Origin: Acidobacteriota bacterium
GTDB taxonomy: Bacteria; Acidobacteriota; Blastocatellia; Chloracidobacteriales; JADJPF01
Reading direction: 5' to 3'
DNA: 62,252 bases
Assembly (NCBI GenBank): GCA_016213785.1
Contig: JACQZQ010000087.1
Location: 1-62,252, forward strand
Shown piece by piece: positions 1-9,480 of the stretch. The notes beneath the pieces were generated by a model. The model was not told the origin of the DNA. It saw only the letters and a list, made by a program, of their open reading frames with translations, and did not search any database. The first letter of the stretch is position 1. Every line of letters begins with the position of its first letter. The translations under genes and the position numbers were made by a program.

Positions 1-1
1 A

Positions 2-460
2 CTGCCTATAGAAACAGCCTCAGGAGGTTTAACTAAGTTTAATCGCATTAAGCAAAACTTACCTAAAGCACATTGGATAGATGCTGCTTGTGTTGGTAAT
101 AGTACTCCAGTAAGACTAAATATTGATAAAGTCAATGTACTGCAAATAAAAGCTACTGGTCACGGTAGTAGGCAGATGTGTTTGATGGATAAGCAAGGCT
201 TTCCTCGTACTAAAGCTAAAGCAGGAAAGAAGTTTTTTGGTTTTTCTACAGGAGATATGGTTAAAGCTGTTGTTGCTAGCGGAAAGAAGGTTGGTACTTA
301 TAAGGGTAAAGTTGCTGTTCGTGCTACTGGTTACTTCAACATTACTTTTGGCAAAACTACTATCCAAGGCATTAACCATAAGTTTTGCAAACTGTTATTT
401 GCTTGCGACGGCTATTCTTATTCTTTTAAGAAAGGAAATGGCGATTCCTCTCTGGCCTGA
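2..460 (+). CDS. iscB: IscB-type RNA-guided nuclease, C-terminal part (gene starts before the window)
   Basis: Frame 2 is open from the window edge to a TGA at 458-460, giving 152 residues of a protein whose start lies upstream. It contains the last RuvC motif (AHWIDAACVG, with the His and Asp expected of RuvC-III), then IKATGHGSRQM, GFPRTKAKAGKKFFGFSTGDMV and GKVAVRATGYFNI-like blocks. These are characteristic of the target-interaction end of IscB, the OMEGA nuclease related to the ancestor of Cas9. IscB proteins are usually 400-500 residues, so about the last third is visible. The HNH domain, bridge helix and the omega RNA (normally upstream of the gene) are outside the window, so activity cannot be judged. 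The stop codon lies inside the hairpin at 440-479. No transposase is visible. Identification is strong from motifs, and completeness is unknown. Confidence 0.87.
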   Translation: MPIETASGGLTKFNRIKQNLPKAHWIDAACVGNSTPVRLNIDKVNVLQIKATGHGSRQMCLMDKQGFPRTKAKAGKKFFGFSTGDMVKAVVASGKKVGTYKGKVAVRATGYFNITFGKTTIQGINHKFCKLLFACDGYSYSFKKGNGDSSLA

Positions 461-479
461 AGACTAGAGAGGAATCGCC
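440..479 (+). other. Perfect hairpin overlapping the iscB stop codon; possible element right end
   Basis: Two 14-nt arms, 440-453 (GGCGATTCCTCTCT) and 466-479, are exact reverse complements around a 12-nt loop that contains the iscB TGA. There is no T-run after it, so it does not look like a classical intrinsic terminator. IscB genes are often carried by IS200/IS605-like elements whose ends hold subterminal hairpins. This is therefore a candidate right-end structure, and only 8 nt separate it from the next ATG. Confidence 0.6.
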
Positions 480-487
480 TAAGAAGG

Positions 488-2893
488 ATGAAATCTCCAG
501 AACCTGACCCAAATAAAAAAGCCCAAACTAATGAAGAGTCTTTACCTTCATCTACAATTATTGATCCTTCTAAGGTTCCAACAAAAAAAATAGATCCCCA
601 AGAAGCCTCTAAAGGACGATTAACTGCTGCTAGAGAAGATAGAGAAACCACAGACCAAGACCCTAGAGCTAATAACCCTACGGAATTTAATATAGATAAA
701 GAAACTAGCGAGCAAGATAAAACCTTAGCTGATATTGCTGAGCAAATTTCATTAGCTCAGGCTGCTATTTTGCAAGAAGAAAATGAGATAAAAAAAGGCC
801 GTAAACGTAGAGAAATTTTAGAGTCAGGAAAACTTTTTCAAAGTAAATATGAGATTATTAGAATGATAGGCTCTGGCGGGATGGGGCAAGTCTATGTAGC
901 AAATCATACTACTCTAGGTAGTAAAGTTGCAATTAAAGTTCTTAATCCTAATTTTATTGATGATTATGATGATGATTCGGCAGATAGATTTAAGCGAGAA
1001 GCTAAAGCTACTGCCTCAATTGATCATCCTAATGCTGTAAAGGTATTTGATTTTGGCGTAGAAAATAATATCTGTTATTTAGTAATGGAATACTTAAATG
1101 GTGAGCCTTTACGTAAAAGGCTTTCAAGACTTAATCGTTTTTCTATTCCAGAGGTAATTAATTTAGTTGACCAGGTTTGTAGTGTTTTAGAAGTTGTTCA
1201 CCGTAAAGGCATAGTTCATCGTGACTTAAAGCCAGATAATATTTTTTTTCATAAGCAAGAAGACCGTGAAATTCTTAAAGTCTTAGATTTTGGTATTGCA
1301 AAAGTTAGTGGTAGTACCCTCTCAGAAGGAAAGTTAACCAGCACTGGTGCTCTCTTAGGTACTCCTCATTATATGTCGCCTGAACAATGCCAGGGAATGA
1401 AATTAGACGGACGTTCAGACCTCTATTCTTTTGGGATTATTGTTTATGAGCTTCTTTCTGGTACATTACCTTTTGAAGCAGAAAATACCTTAAGTATGCT
1501 TTTTAAGCATGTTCGTGATAACCCATTATATATCAAAAAAATTGTGCCTGATTTGCCTCAAGCTATTGCTGATATAGTGATGAAATCACTAGAAAAAGAC
1601 CCTAAAAAACGCTACCAGACAGCTAAAGAGTTTGCACAGGCTTTTAACCAGGCTTTTGAATCTTCAAAAGCTGTTACTCATACAAATTTAGCTTTACTGG
1701 AAAGTTCTAACTCTATGGATTTAGAGGTTTTAACTACAGTTGAAACAATTATCTTACCTAAAGTAGAGACTAGTAAAGAAAATAGTCAAGATAGTGAAAA
1801 TAAAGAAAATAAAGAAAATAAAGAAAATAAAGAAAATAAAGAAGATAAACAGTATGATGTTTCTACAAAAAATTATCAAGCTAGCGCCACAAAACCTATT
1901 GGAAGACCTATCTTAAACCAAATAAATGACATAACCTCTAATGAAAATCGATCAAAAGATATAAGTAAAAATTTAGATCAAAAAGTAGCTAATATTTCAA
2001 ATAGAGGCTTAAAACAAAGTCTAGTACTTTCAATAAGCGCTGTGGCTATAATAATTGCAATATTTAGTGCTTGGAGAATGTTTTCTAATACTAATCCTAG
2101 TCAAGGTATAATACCTAGTCCTATAGCTACTAATCAAGCTACCCCTGAACTTAAAGCTACATTAAGAGACTTTGCATTAATTTCTGGAGGTAAGATTACT
2201 ATAGGAAGCGATGAAGAGACTTGTGATAGTTTTATTGGTTGTAAGATAGGCGAGTTTGAAAGACCATCACATATAATTACACTAAGCCCTTATTATTTAA
2301 GTAAATATGAAGTCACGAACATAGAATACTATGAATTTATAGTTGAAACCGGTCATGACATTCCACCTGGATGGGATAAGAAGCAAAAAAAATTTCCTAT
2401 TGGAACAGAAAAGCTTCCTGTAACGCAGATAACTTGGCAAGAAGCAAAAGATTATTGTCAATGGCGCTCAAAGCGTGATGGAATAAATTTTCGTTTGCCA
2501 AGTGAAGCAGAATGGGAGTATGCTGCTAGAGGTGATGACCCAAGGCTATTTCCTTGGGGTAATAATTGGGATCCTTCTTTGGTAAATGGTGCAAAGGCAG
2601 CAGATATTGTTAATACACCTTCATCTATAGATTTAGCACCTAATAACACATCAGATATTAGTCCACATAAAATTTATGCTTTAGCTGGTAATGTTGCTGA
2701 ATGGACAGACTCAAATTTTACACTTTATCCAAACAGCAAATTTAAGGCTAGCGAAAGCGATTTTCAGTGTAAAATTATTCGTGGAGGCGCTTTTAACACT
2801 AAAGCTAATCAACTGCGTACTACTAGTAGAAGTTGGGATTTACCAACATTTAAGGATAAAAATTTAGGGTTTCGTTTAGCTGTAACTCCTTAA
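488..2893 (+). CDS. Transmembrane Ser/Thr protein kinase with C-terminal SUMF1/FGE-like domain
   Basis: The 801-residue protein has a charged N-terminal region (1-118), a Hanks-type kinase domain (about 120-390), a low-complexity Lys/Glu/Asn linker, one membrane helix (about 511-531) and a sulfatase-modifying-factor domain (about 555-801). Kinase motifs are complete: GSGGMGQVY glycine loop, HRDLKPDN catalytic loop (His about 244), DFG (about 267) and GTPHYMSPEQ. The C-terminal domain has the family signatures (SKYEVTNIEYYEF, RLPSEAEWEYAARG, GNVAEWT, RGGAFN, GFRLA). The stretch that holds the catalytic Cys pair in true formylglycine-generating enzymes reads NQLRTTSR, with no Cys, so a binding or sensing role is more likely. 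By topology the kinase is cytosolic and the C-terminal domain periplasmic. AAGAAGG directly abuts the ATG, an unusual spacing that may reflect the IscB element next to it. The PEGA gene follows after 17 nt. Confidence 0.88.
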   Translation: MKSPEPDPNKKAQTNEESLPSSTIIDPSKVPTKKIDPQEASKGRLTAAREDRETTDQDPRANNPTEFNIDKETSEQDKTLADIAEQISLAQAAILQEENEIKKGRKRREILESGKLFQSKYEIIRMIGSGGMGQVYVANHTTLGSKVAIKVLNPNFIDDYDDDSADRFKREAKATASIDHPNAVKVFDFGVENNICYLVMEYLNGEPLRKRLSRLNRFSIPEVINLVDQVCSVLEVVHRKGIVHRDLKPDNIFFHKQEDREILKVLDFGIAKVSGSTLSEGKLTSTGALLGTPHYMSPEQCQGMKLDGRSDLYSFGIIVYELLSGTLPFEAENTLSMLFKHVRDNPLYIKKIVPDLPQAIADIVMKSLEKDPKKRYQTAKEFAQAFNQAFESSKAVTHTNLALLESSNSMDLEVLTTVETIILPKVETSKENSQDSENKENKENKENKENKEDKQYDVSTKNYQASATKPIGRPILNQINDITSNENRSKDISKNLDQKVANISNRGLKQSLVLSISAVAIIIAIFSAWRMFSNTNPSQGIIPSPIATNQATPELKATLRDFALISGGKITIGSDEETCDSFIGCKIGEFERPSHIITLSPYYLSKYEVTNIEYYEFIVETGHDIPPGWDKKQKKFPIGTEKLPVTQITWQEAKDYCQWRSKRDGINFRLPSEAEWEYAARGDDPRLFPWGNNWDPSLVNGAKAADIVNTPSSIDLAPNNTSDISPHKIYALAGNVAEWTDSNFTLYPNSKFKASESDFQCKIIRGGAFNTKANQLRTTSRSWDLPTFKDKNLGFRLAVTP
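1796..1849 (+). repeat. 9-bp in-frame tandem repeat in the kinase linker
   Basis: Five exact copies of GAAAATAAA and a sixth variant copy (GAAGATAAA) encode an (E-N-K)n run in the cytosolic linker between the kinase domain and the membrane helix. As a multiple of three, copy number can change without a frameshift. Confidence 0.9.
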
Positions 2894-2910
2894 TAAATGA
2901 GAATGTTAAA

Positions 2911-4299
2911 ATGTTTAAGAAATTAATTTATATTGTTGCTAGTTTACTTTTTATAGCTCTTTTTTCCATTCCATCCTACTCACAACGAAAACTAGAAACT
3001 GTTGAATCAAATAAAGCACTTATTCCTACTAAACCTACTCTAGGCTCATTACTAGTTGTTTCTAATCCTTCAGAAGCAGAAGTTTACTTAAATAATAAAA
3101 AAATTGGTCTAACTAATTCTAAGGGAGAACTAACACAAACTAGTGTAAAGCCAGGATCTTATACAGTAGTAATTAAACGACCAGAATATCAAGAACATAA
3201 AGAGCAAATTTTTATTACAGCAGGAAAGCCAAGTACAGTAAATGCTAAACTTAAGCCAACTTTTGCAATGATTTTACTTTCCTTTACTGAATTAGGAGAA
3301 GATATAAAAATAGATTTAGATGGTGGTAGTCTAGCTAAAGAAAACTTTATCCTTGACCTAGAAAATAAGACAATAAAAATTAAAACTACCCCTGGAGAGC
3401 ATAATATTACTGTTAATAGGCACAGCTATTTACCTGTAAATAATAAAATTATTGCTAATATTGAAGAAGATAGCCTTATACCTATTTCCTTAGAGCGTAT
3501 TCCAGTAAATCTAGTGATTAAAACTTTGGCTGGCACTAGTCTTTATTTAGATGGCGAGCCTAGTGGGAAAGTTCCTACTACAGGAGTATTAAAGCTTACT
3601 ACGCTTAAGCCAGATAAAAATTATAAACTTAGATTAGAATTAGATGGATATGAGCCAAAAGAAGAACTAGTAAAAACAGAAACAGAAAAAGATATTGAGT
3701 TAAACCTAGATTTAACTCCACTCCCAACAAGTGCTGCATTTAGCGAGACTTTTCTTGGAGGGCTAACTTTTTGGGATGCTCCTAAGAGTTGGAGGGCTGA
3801 AAATGGGTTACTTTACGTAAATGGAGAAATAGGTGTAGGGCTACCAAAAAATAAACGCTATAGAGACTGTAACGTTACTTTTGGATTACGCTTAAATAAA
3901 GGCGGTGGGGCTGTTTGGGTTTTACGCGCTAAGGATGAAAAAAATTACTATTTATTTTACTTAGGCGGAACAATTGGTAAATTTGCTAATCAATTTCGTG
4001 TTTATGTTTGTCGTGATGGGCTTTATAACTTAGACTTACCTGCTGATCCTATTTTGCCGCTTCCTGTGGCATTAAAGGTAGGCGAAGACTATAGAATCCG
4101 TATAGAAATAAAAGATAATGTTATACAACATTGGATTACACCTAGTAATATAGGGGAAGAATTTTCTCTAGGATTATTTAGAGATCCTAATAATAGTTTT
4201 CCAATTGGTGGAATGGGTTTTGCTTTAATCGAAGGCCAAGATTTTCTAATAAATGCTTTTGATATAAGTTTGCCTACTGATAAAAAAGCAACTAGATAG
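2911..4299 (+). CDS. Secreted PEGA-domain protein with C-terminal LamG/DUF1080-like domain
   Basis: A typical signal peptide (MFKKLIYIVASLLFIALF, cleavage near SYSQ) precedes at least two PEGA-type beta domains. The first (about 45-115) has SNPSEAEVYLNNKKIG and the KPGSYTVVI block. A second related segment lies at about 195-270 (LVIKTLAGTSLYLDGEPSG). Residues from about 275 to the end resemble the jelly-roll fold of 3-keto-disaccharide hydrolase/LamG-like proteins (FWDAPKSWRAENGLLYVNG, GGGAVWVLRAKDEKNYYLFY). It is probably an envelope binding protein, not an enzyme, since no catalytic motif is evident. It is encoded 17 nt after the kinase gene on the same strand. PEGA domains often accompany bacterial Ser/Thr kinases, so the two probably form an operon and may form one signalling unit. 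Confidence 0.8.
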   Translation: MFKKLIYIVASLLFIALFSIPSYSQRKLETVESNKALIPTKPTLGSLLVVSNPSEAEVYLNNKKIGLTNSKGELTQTSVKPGSYTVVIKRPEYQEHKEQIFITAGKPSTVNAKLKPTFAMILLSFTELGEDIKIDLDGGSLAKENFILDLENKTIKIKTTPGEHNITVNRHSYLPVNNKIIANIEEDSLIPISLERIPVNLVIKTLAGTSLYLDGEPSGKVPTTGVLKLTTLKPDKNYKLRLELDGYEPKEELVKTETEKDIELNLDLTPLPTSAAFSETFLGGLTFWDAPKSWRAENGLLYVNGEIGVGLPKNKRYRDCNVTFGLRLNKGGGAVWVLRAKDEKNYYLFYLGGTIGKFANQFRVYVCRDGLYNLDLPADPILPLPVALKVGEDYRIRIEIKDNVIQHWITPSNIGEEFSLGLFRDPNNSFPIGGMGFALIEGQDFLINAFDISLPTDKKATR

Positions 4300-4320
4300 A
4301 AAAATCTAGTGTTTTAGTAA

Positions 4321-4351
4321 AAAATATTTTCTAAAATTAAGAAAATATTTT
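4321..4351 (+). terminator. AT-only stem-loop downstream of the PEGA gene
   Basis: Exact 12-nt arms (AAAATATTTTCT at 4321-4332 and its complement at 4340-4351) around a 7-nt loop are followed by a T-rich stretch. The stem contains only two GC pairs, so it would be a weak terminator. Its place, 22 nt after the PEGA stop and 100 nt before the NHL gene, fits transcription end or mRNA protection. Confidence 0.45.
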
Positions 4352-4450
4352 CTATTTTTGTTAATTTTATTAAACTAATTATTTAAACTTAAAAGCTATA
4401 TACATATACATTTTAGCTAGTAACTATTTCCTGCTAAAGGAGTTAGACTT

Positions 4451-7400
4451 ATGAGCAAAATAAAATTCTTCAGACTGTTTTTAGCTATCGTACTAGTAAT
4501 ACCACTATTACCTACTCAAAAAGCTTTTTTAGCTGGAAAACAAGAAACCATTCGTTTAAGAGTTTCTAAAGTAAAAGCAAAACTTTTAACTCCTTTACAA
4601 AATACTAATATAAAAATTCTCTCACCCGATGGTAAAGTAAATCCAGTTGTTAACTCTGGTAACACTCTTAAATTACAAGTTGTAGATAGAAATAATCAAC
4701 CTGTAACGGGGTTTACAATTGAGTCAGGCAGCCCAAACGTCGTAACCATCGTTGATTCAGCTCAAGGAATAATTAAAGGAAATAGCGCTGGATATGGGAC
4801 TATTACGGCACGCCGTGGAGGTGAAACTAGCTCTACTTTTGTAATTGTTACCAAAGTTAACAAAGGAAAAGGTGCCAAGGTACTCGGACAATCTGATCAA
4901 GATATTAGTGGGGCAATTTACTTAGCTGATCCTATAAAAAACCAAGTTTTTAAGGTAGATGATCTTCAGCAACCAGCAATAATTTATGCTGGGACAGGTA
5001 TAAAAGGCAAGATTGACGGGGAAAGAACTAGACAAGCACAATTTGCTGGCCCAATAGGCATATCAGTTGATGATAGGGCTAGAAATGGTATTTTTATTGC
5101 AGATACATTAAATCATTCTATTAGAAGAATAGGGTTTGATAATAGTGTCCAAACTATGCTTGGAACTGGGAGTCCAGGGCTACTTGCTACTTTTACAAGT
5201 AGCGATGAAATGAATTTTACTAACCCAAATGATATTACTTTAAGCTCTCCTCAAGGTGTTGCTGTTGATGTAGGCGGGAATATTTTTGTTGCTGATACAG
5301 ATAATCATGCAATTTATTTTGTAGATTTTTCTAAATCAAAAGTGCTACTTGTTGCAGGTCAACCGGGTCGTGCAGGTCTACAGGATGGTAAAAAACGAGA
5401 TGCTCTTTTTAATAGCCCAACTAGTATTAGCCTTAGTCCTGATGGCTCTATATTAAATGTTGTAGATAGTGGAAATAACTTAATCCGTCAAATAAGCTCT
5501 GATGGAATGGTAATAACTCTAGGTTCTTCAACTCCTTCTAAAAATCTTACCCAGAATTTTACCCAAAGCTTATCTAAAACCATTTTTTCAGAAGACTTAA
5601 GCTTACAGTCAACTACTAATCAACCCTTTATCTTTAATAAGCCGATTGCCGTTACTCAAGACCTGTTTGGGACTATTTATGTTACTGATCAAGATGGAGT
5701 AGATGTATTAGTCCCAACAAAGAATGGTCGGGATAGAGTTTCTTTAGCTCAACCACAGGGTGCAACATTTAATAAGGCTGCCTCTGTTAATGTTCGAGGT
5801 ACGCAGATTTTTGTTTCTGATGCCGCAGCAGTTTCGAGTGATGAAGCTTTTAAGATTGTAACTATTGGAGCACCTGTTATTACTTCTATGAGTAGAAATA
5901 GCGATGATTTAGCAGGTGGGTCAGAGCTAATCTTAAAGGGAGAAAATTTTGGCCCAGAAAGCCAAGTTTTTGTTGGTGATAATGAGGCTACAGATTTAGA
6001 CGTAATAGATGCAAATACTATTCGTTTAACAATACCTAAACAAAAAACTCCAGGTAAAAGAACTCTGACTTTACAAACTCGTGGAGGGATGGATCAAAAG
6101 CTTTTTACCATCACCTCTAAACCTGTTTCTCAATTAATAGCAGGTGAAATAACCACGATTGCTGGAGGGATTCCTTTTATTGGAGATGGTGCTTTAGCAA
6201 AAGATTCTACTTTGTTTTCGCCTTCAAGCGTTGCTATAGATGGTATGGGCAACATTCTTATAGCTGATGAAAATAATAACCGTATAAGAAAAATCAATAC
6301 AAAATCAGGAATAATTACTAGTATTGCTGGAAACGGTGCTGCTGATTTTAATGGTGATAAGGGGCCAGCCCTTGTAGCTAGCCTAAATAAACCTGCTGGC
6401 CTTGCCGTAGATTTTGATGGAAATATTTATATTGCTGATAGAGGAAATGCTCGCGTCCGTAAAATAGATGCTACCACAGGCGATATAGACACAATTATTG
6501 GTAGTGGTAGAAGGAAAATAGAGACTAGAGAACAACAAGAAGGCATTGATGCACTTAGAGCCTCTATTGATCCAATTGCTTTGACCGTTTCTCCAGATGG
6601 AAAGTTTATATTTATTGCTGATAATGCAAATAACCGTGTAAGGGTTTTTAATGGCTTTACTAAACAAGTATTTACCTATGTAGGAACAGGAGAAAAAGCC
6701 TTTAATGGTGATGGAATGCTAGCCAAAATGGCTACGCTTGATAGCCCTACAGATGTTGTAATTGGTAAATTTGGTTTAGTTATTGCTGATTTTGGAAATG
6801 CTCGTGTTCGCTTAGTTCCTTTTACTGAAAATGGCGGAGGTCAAATTTCTACAATTGCTGGTTGTGGTTCTATGCCAGGTGAGCGTTGTAAACCGTCTGA
6901 TAACAGCCCTGCTACACAAAGTATTATTTCCCCAATTTCTATAGATGTTTCTGCTAATGGTGATTTAGCTCTTACTGATACAAGAACTCGTACTGTTCGC
7001 CGTGTTACTATGGCAACAGGAATAATTAATGTTATTGCTGGTAATCCTCAATCTTCTAAAGATGATGATTCAGGTATAGCAACCGATCTTAGACTATTTC
7101 CTAGAGCTATTGCTGCTGCTGGAGATAGTACTTTAATAATTGCTGAGGCTGATAATCTAAAAGCTGCTATAGGTAAAAATCGTATTAGAGTGCTAGTTTC
7201 TAAGCCTGATCCTATACGTGGTAGGGTAGGTTTTATTGATACTATAGCTGGGGGTGCTATTCCAAGTATTGGAGATTTAGACTTAGCAACTAATGCTAGT
7301 CTAAATGCAGCCCTATCATTAGCTTTAGATAGCCAAGGGAATATTTTTATTGCTGATTTAGGTAATCGTCGAGTAAGAGAGATAACCGCTTTTGATAGAA

Positions 7401-8611
7401 AAATTATCACTGTTGCAGGAGGTGTTATTTTTGATGAACGTTGTGTAAATGATGCTAGCTGTATTGGTGATAATGCTATGGCAAACAGGGCTGTGCTTTT
7501 TGCTCCAATAAGTGTTGCAACAGATGGTTTAAGGCTTTTAATTGCTGATGCAGGGATAGAACAACGTAACTCTAGCCTAGGTGATAGCCGTATTAGAGAA
7601 GTTTTAATAGCCGGGCCAATGGGTACAATTACCACAATAGCAGGTGGAGGTCAAAGCTTTAGCGAAGGAGTTGCTGCAACTACTGCTAAAATAGAATCTG
7701 CTGTTAGTATTGCTGTTGATAAAGAAGGCAATATATTTGTTTTAGAAACAGATAATAAAAAAGCAGACCTTAATCCAGGTGGACGTATTAGGCGAATAGA
7801 TAATAAAACAAAGGCTATTCAAACAATTGCTGGTACTGGTGGAATAGGCTCTGGAGGTGATGGAGGCTTAGCTATTAATGCTCAATTTTCTCGGCCTACC
7901 GCTATTACTTTAGACAAAATGGGTAATATTTATATTGCTGATGCTGGTAATGATAGGGTTCGTAAAATAGATGCTCAAACAAAAACTATCACTACTGTTA
8001 TAGGTGGTGGTACAAATAATGATGAAGGTGTGCTTGCAACACAAGCAAAACTTTCTAAGCCTTTAGGGGTTTTTGTAGATGATGCAGGTAATATATTTGT
8101 TTCTGATACTGCTAGCAGTAGAGTTAGAGTTGTTGAAGCTAAAACAGGAAAAATCCGTACTGTCGCAGGTCGTGGTAAATCTGATGTTGGTGGTGATGGT
8201 GGTTCAGCAACTAGTGCTGGGCTAAGGCTTCCTAGTGGGCTAGTTGTAGATAAAGACGGTAATCTTTATATTGCAGATGTTGGTAATAGCTCAATTCGTG
8301 CAATCAAAGGCCCATTAGTCCTTGAAGCTAAACCTGCCCCTCAAATTACTAGTGTTACATTTAAGAAGTCTACTTTAACCATTAATGGAATGAATTTTGC
8401 TCCTGTAAACTCATTAGTTACATTAAATAATAGAGATGTTACAGATAAAATTATAGGTAGAACTGCAAATATTATTTCCTTAAAAGGTAGCAAAAAGAAA
8501 CTAGGTTTAGAGAAAAAAGCAAATAACATCGTTACAATTACAGTTGATGGTGTAAGCTCTCAGCCTTTTATTTTTAATATAAGTAAAAATCTTTCAGATA
8601 AAGTTGAATAA
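4451..8611 (+). CDS. Giant secreted NHL-repeat beta-propeller protein with Ig-like and IPT/TIG domains
   Basis: The start is supported by AAAGGAG 8 nt upstream. A signal peptide (MSKIKFFRLFLAIVLVIPLL) leads into an Ig-like segment (about 55-135; GYGTITARRGG). Many NHL-type repeats follow, with the recurring pattern GI/LAVD-x-x-G-N-I-Y/F-I/V-A-D-x-x-N-x-R-V/I-R, e.g. GLAVDFDGNIYIADRGNARV. An IPT/TIG domain (about 472-555, GSELILKGENFGPESQVFVG) separates an early propeller from a longer series up to about 1290, and a short TIG-like segment (NGMNFAPVNSLV) ends the protein. At 1386 residues it could form three or four propellers. Such proteins are usually extracellular binding or adhesion surfaces, and no catalytic site was recognised. 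It stands alone between two terminator-like hairpins. Confidence 0.85.
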   Translation: MSKIKFFRLFLAIVLVIPLLPTQKAFLAGKQETIRLRVSKVKAKLLTPLQNTNIKILSPDGKVNPVVNSGNTLKLQVVDRNNQPVTGFTIESGSPNVVTIVDSAQGIIKGNSAGYGTITARRGGETSSTFVIVTKVNKGKGAKVLGQSDQDISGAIYLADPIKNQVFKVDDLQQPAIIYAGTGIKGKIDGERTRQAQFAGPIGISVDDRARNGIFIADTLNHSIRRIGFDNSVQTMLGTGSPGLLATFTSSDEMNFTNPNDITLSSPQGVAVDVGGNIFVADTDNHAIYFVDFSKSKVLLVAGQPGRAGLQDGKKRDALFNSPTSISLSPDGSILNVVDSGNNLIRQISSDGMVITLGSSTPSKNLTQNFTQSLSKTIFSEDLSLQSTTNQPFIFNKPIAVTQDLFGTIYVTDQDGVDVLVPTKNGRDRVSLAQPQGATFNKAASVNVRGTQIFVSDAAAVSSDEAFKIVTIGAPVITSMSRNSDDLAGGSELILKGENFGPESQVFVGDNEATDLDVIDANTIRLTIPKQKTPGKRTLTLQTRGGMDQKLFTITSKPVSQLIAGEITTIAGGIPFIGDGALAKDSTLFSPSSVAIDGMGNILIADENNNRIRKINTKSGIITSIAGNGAADFNGDKGPALVASLNKPAGLAVDFDGNIYIADRGNARVRKIDATTGDIDTIIGSGRRKIETREQQEGIDALRASIDPIALTVSPDGKFIFIADNANNRVRVFNGFTKQVFTYVGTGEKAFNGDGMLAKMATLDSPTDVVIGKFGLVIADFGNARVRLVPFTENGGGQISTIAGCGSMPGERCKPSDNSPATQSIISPISIDVSANGDLALTDTRTRTVRRVTMATGIINVIAGNPQSSKDDDSGIATDLRLFPRAIAAAGDSTLIIAEADNLKAAIGKNRIRVLVSKPDPIRGRVGFIDTIAGGAIPSIGDLDLATNASLNAALSLALDSQGNIFIADLGNRRVREITAFDRKIITVAGGVIFDERCVNDASCIGDNAMANRAVLFAPISVATDGLRLLIADAGIEQRNSSLGDSRIREVLIAGPMGTITTIAGGGQSFSEGVAATTAKIESAVSIAVDKEGNIFVLETDNKKADLNPGGRIRRIDNKTKAIQTIAGTGGIGSGGDGGLAINAQFSRPTAITLDKMGNIYIADAGNDRVRKIDAQTKTITTVIGGGTNNDEGVLATQAKLSKPLGVFVDDAGNIFVSDTASSRVRVVEAKTGKIRTVAGRGKSDVGGDGGSATSAGLRLPSGLVVDKDGNLYIADVGNSSIRAIKGPLVLEAKPAPQITSVTFKKSTLTINGMNFAPVNSLVTLNNRDVTDKIIGRTANIISLKGSKKKLGLEKKANNIVTITVDGVSSQPFIFNISKNLSDKVE

Positions 8612-8633
8612 ATTTTAATAAATACGTAAATTT

Positions 8634-8666
8634 AGGGAGCAAAAAATATTTTTGCTCCCTATTAAT
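8634..8666 (+). terminator. Intrinsic terminator after the NHL-repeat gene
   Basis: AGGGAGCAAAAA at 8634-8645 pairs with TTTTTGCTCCCT at 8649-8660, and a T-rich tail (ATTAATTTTTT) follows. It lies 23 nt after the NHL gene stop and just before the ribosome binding site of the next gene. Confidence 0.85.
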
Positions 8667-8686
8667 TTTTTAACCGAGGTAAAATT

Positions 8687-9361
8687 GTGGACTCTACCTT
8701 AAATCCTGTAGAAATTCGAGTACTTGGAGCATTAGTTGAAAAACACCTTTCAACCCCTGATTATTACCCACTATCCTTAAATGCTCTGGTAAATGCTTGT
8801 AATCAATTATCTAACCGTGAGCCAGTAGTTTCTTATGATGAAAATATAGTATTAAAAGCACTAGATAGTTTACGTAAAAAAGGTTTAGCAAGAGCTATTT
8901 CTGGCCCAGATATAAGAGTGCCTAAATATGCTCATGCAGTTGAAGATTTTTTTAATCTAGCAATTCAAGAAGTGGCTGTTTTATGTGTTTTAATGCTTAG
9001 AGGTGTGCAAACCGTTGGAGAAATTCGAGGACGCAGTGGACGCTTATATGAGTTTTCTGATTTATCTGAAGTAGAATTAACTATACAAGGGTTAATTGAT
9101 CGCCAACCTCAAGCCCTAATAGTTAGACTTCCTCGCCAACCAGGGACAAAAGAGTCTCGCTATAGTCATTTGCTTGGAGGAATAGTTGAGGTTGAACAGA
9201 AGACTAATGAGCTTAAACAATCTGAAACTGAACAAGTTGAAACCCTTAGCTCTAATGAAAACGAAAGAATTGATAGATTAGAAAAGGAAATAGAAGAATT
9301 GCGTAAGCAGCTAGGCTTACTTAGCCAACAGTTCCAAGAATTTAAACACCAGTTTGAATAG
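8687..9361 (+). CDS. YceH-like DUF480 family protein
   Basis: This is a 224-residue protein of the DUF480/YceH family, which consists of two winged-helix domains of unknown role. Family blocks are clear: NPVEIRVLGALVEKHLSTPDYYPLSLNALV at the N-terminus, ACNQLSNREPVVSY, and the second winged helix with LCVLMLRGVQTVGEIRGRSGRL. A charged coiled-coil-like tail (about 175-224, ERIDRLEKEIEELRKQL) is typical of the family. A GTG start is used, with GAGG about 8 nt upstream. It has its own upstream terminator and a 119-nt gap before dxr, so it may be a single-gene unit or the first gene of the dxr operon. DNA binding is plausible from the fold, but no target is known. Confidence 0.85.
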   Translation: MDSTLNPVEIRVLGALVEKHLSTPDYYPLSLNALVNACNQLSNREPVVSYDENIVLKALDSLRKKGLARAISGPDIRVPKYAHAVEDFFNLAIQEVAVLCVLMLRGVQTVGEIRGRSGRLYEFSDLSEVELTIQGLIDRQPQALIVRLPRQPGTKESRYSHLLGGIVEVEQKTNELKQSETEQVETLSSNENERIDRLEKEIEELRKQLGLLSQQFQEFKHQFE

Positions 9362-9480
9362 GATTAGATTTCATTTATAAGGCTTCTAAAATTTATTCAG
9401 CTAATTTTGATCGCGGAAATTATTAACATTAGTGTACTATTTTTTGTTTATCTAAAAAGTACTATTTTTGAGGTCTAACT

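Noticed and set aside
1796-1849. Phase-variable repeat in the kinase gene
   Set aside because: The 9-bp unit keeps the reading frame whatever the copy number, so on-off switching is not expected.
7048-7635. 195-codon minus-strand frame inside the NHL-repeat gene
   Set aside because: It lies antisense to a gene with clear signal peptide and repeats. Its translation is low in sequence character, rich in Ile, Ser and Ala, and it has no ribosome binding site.
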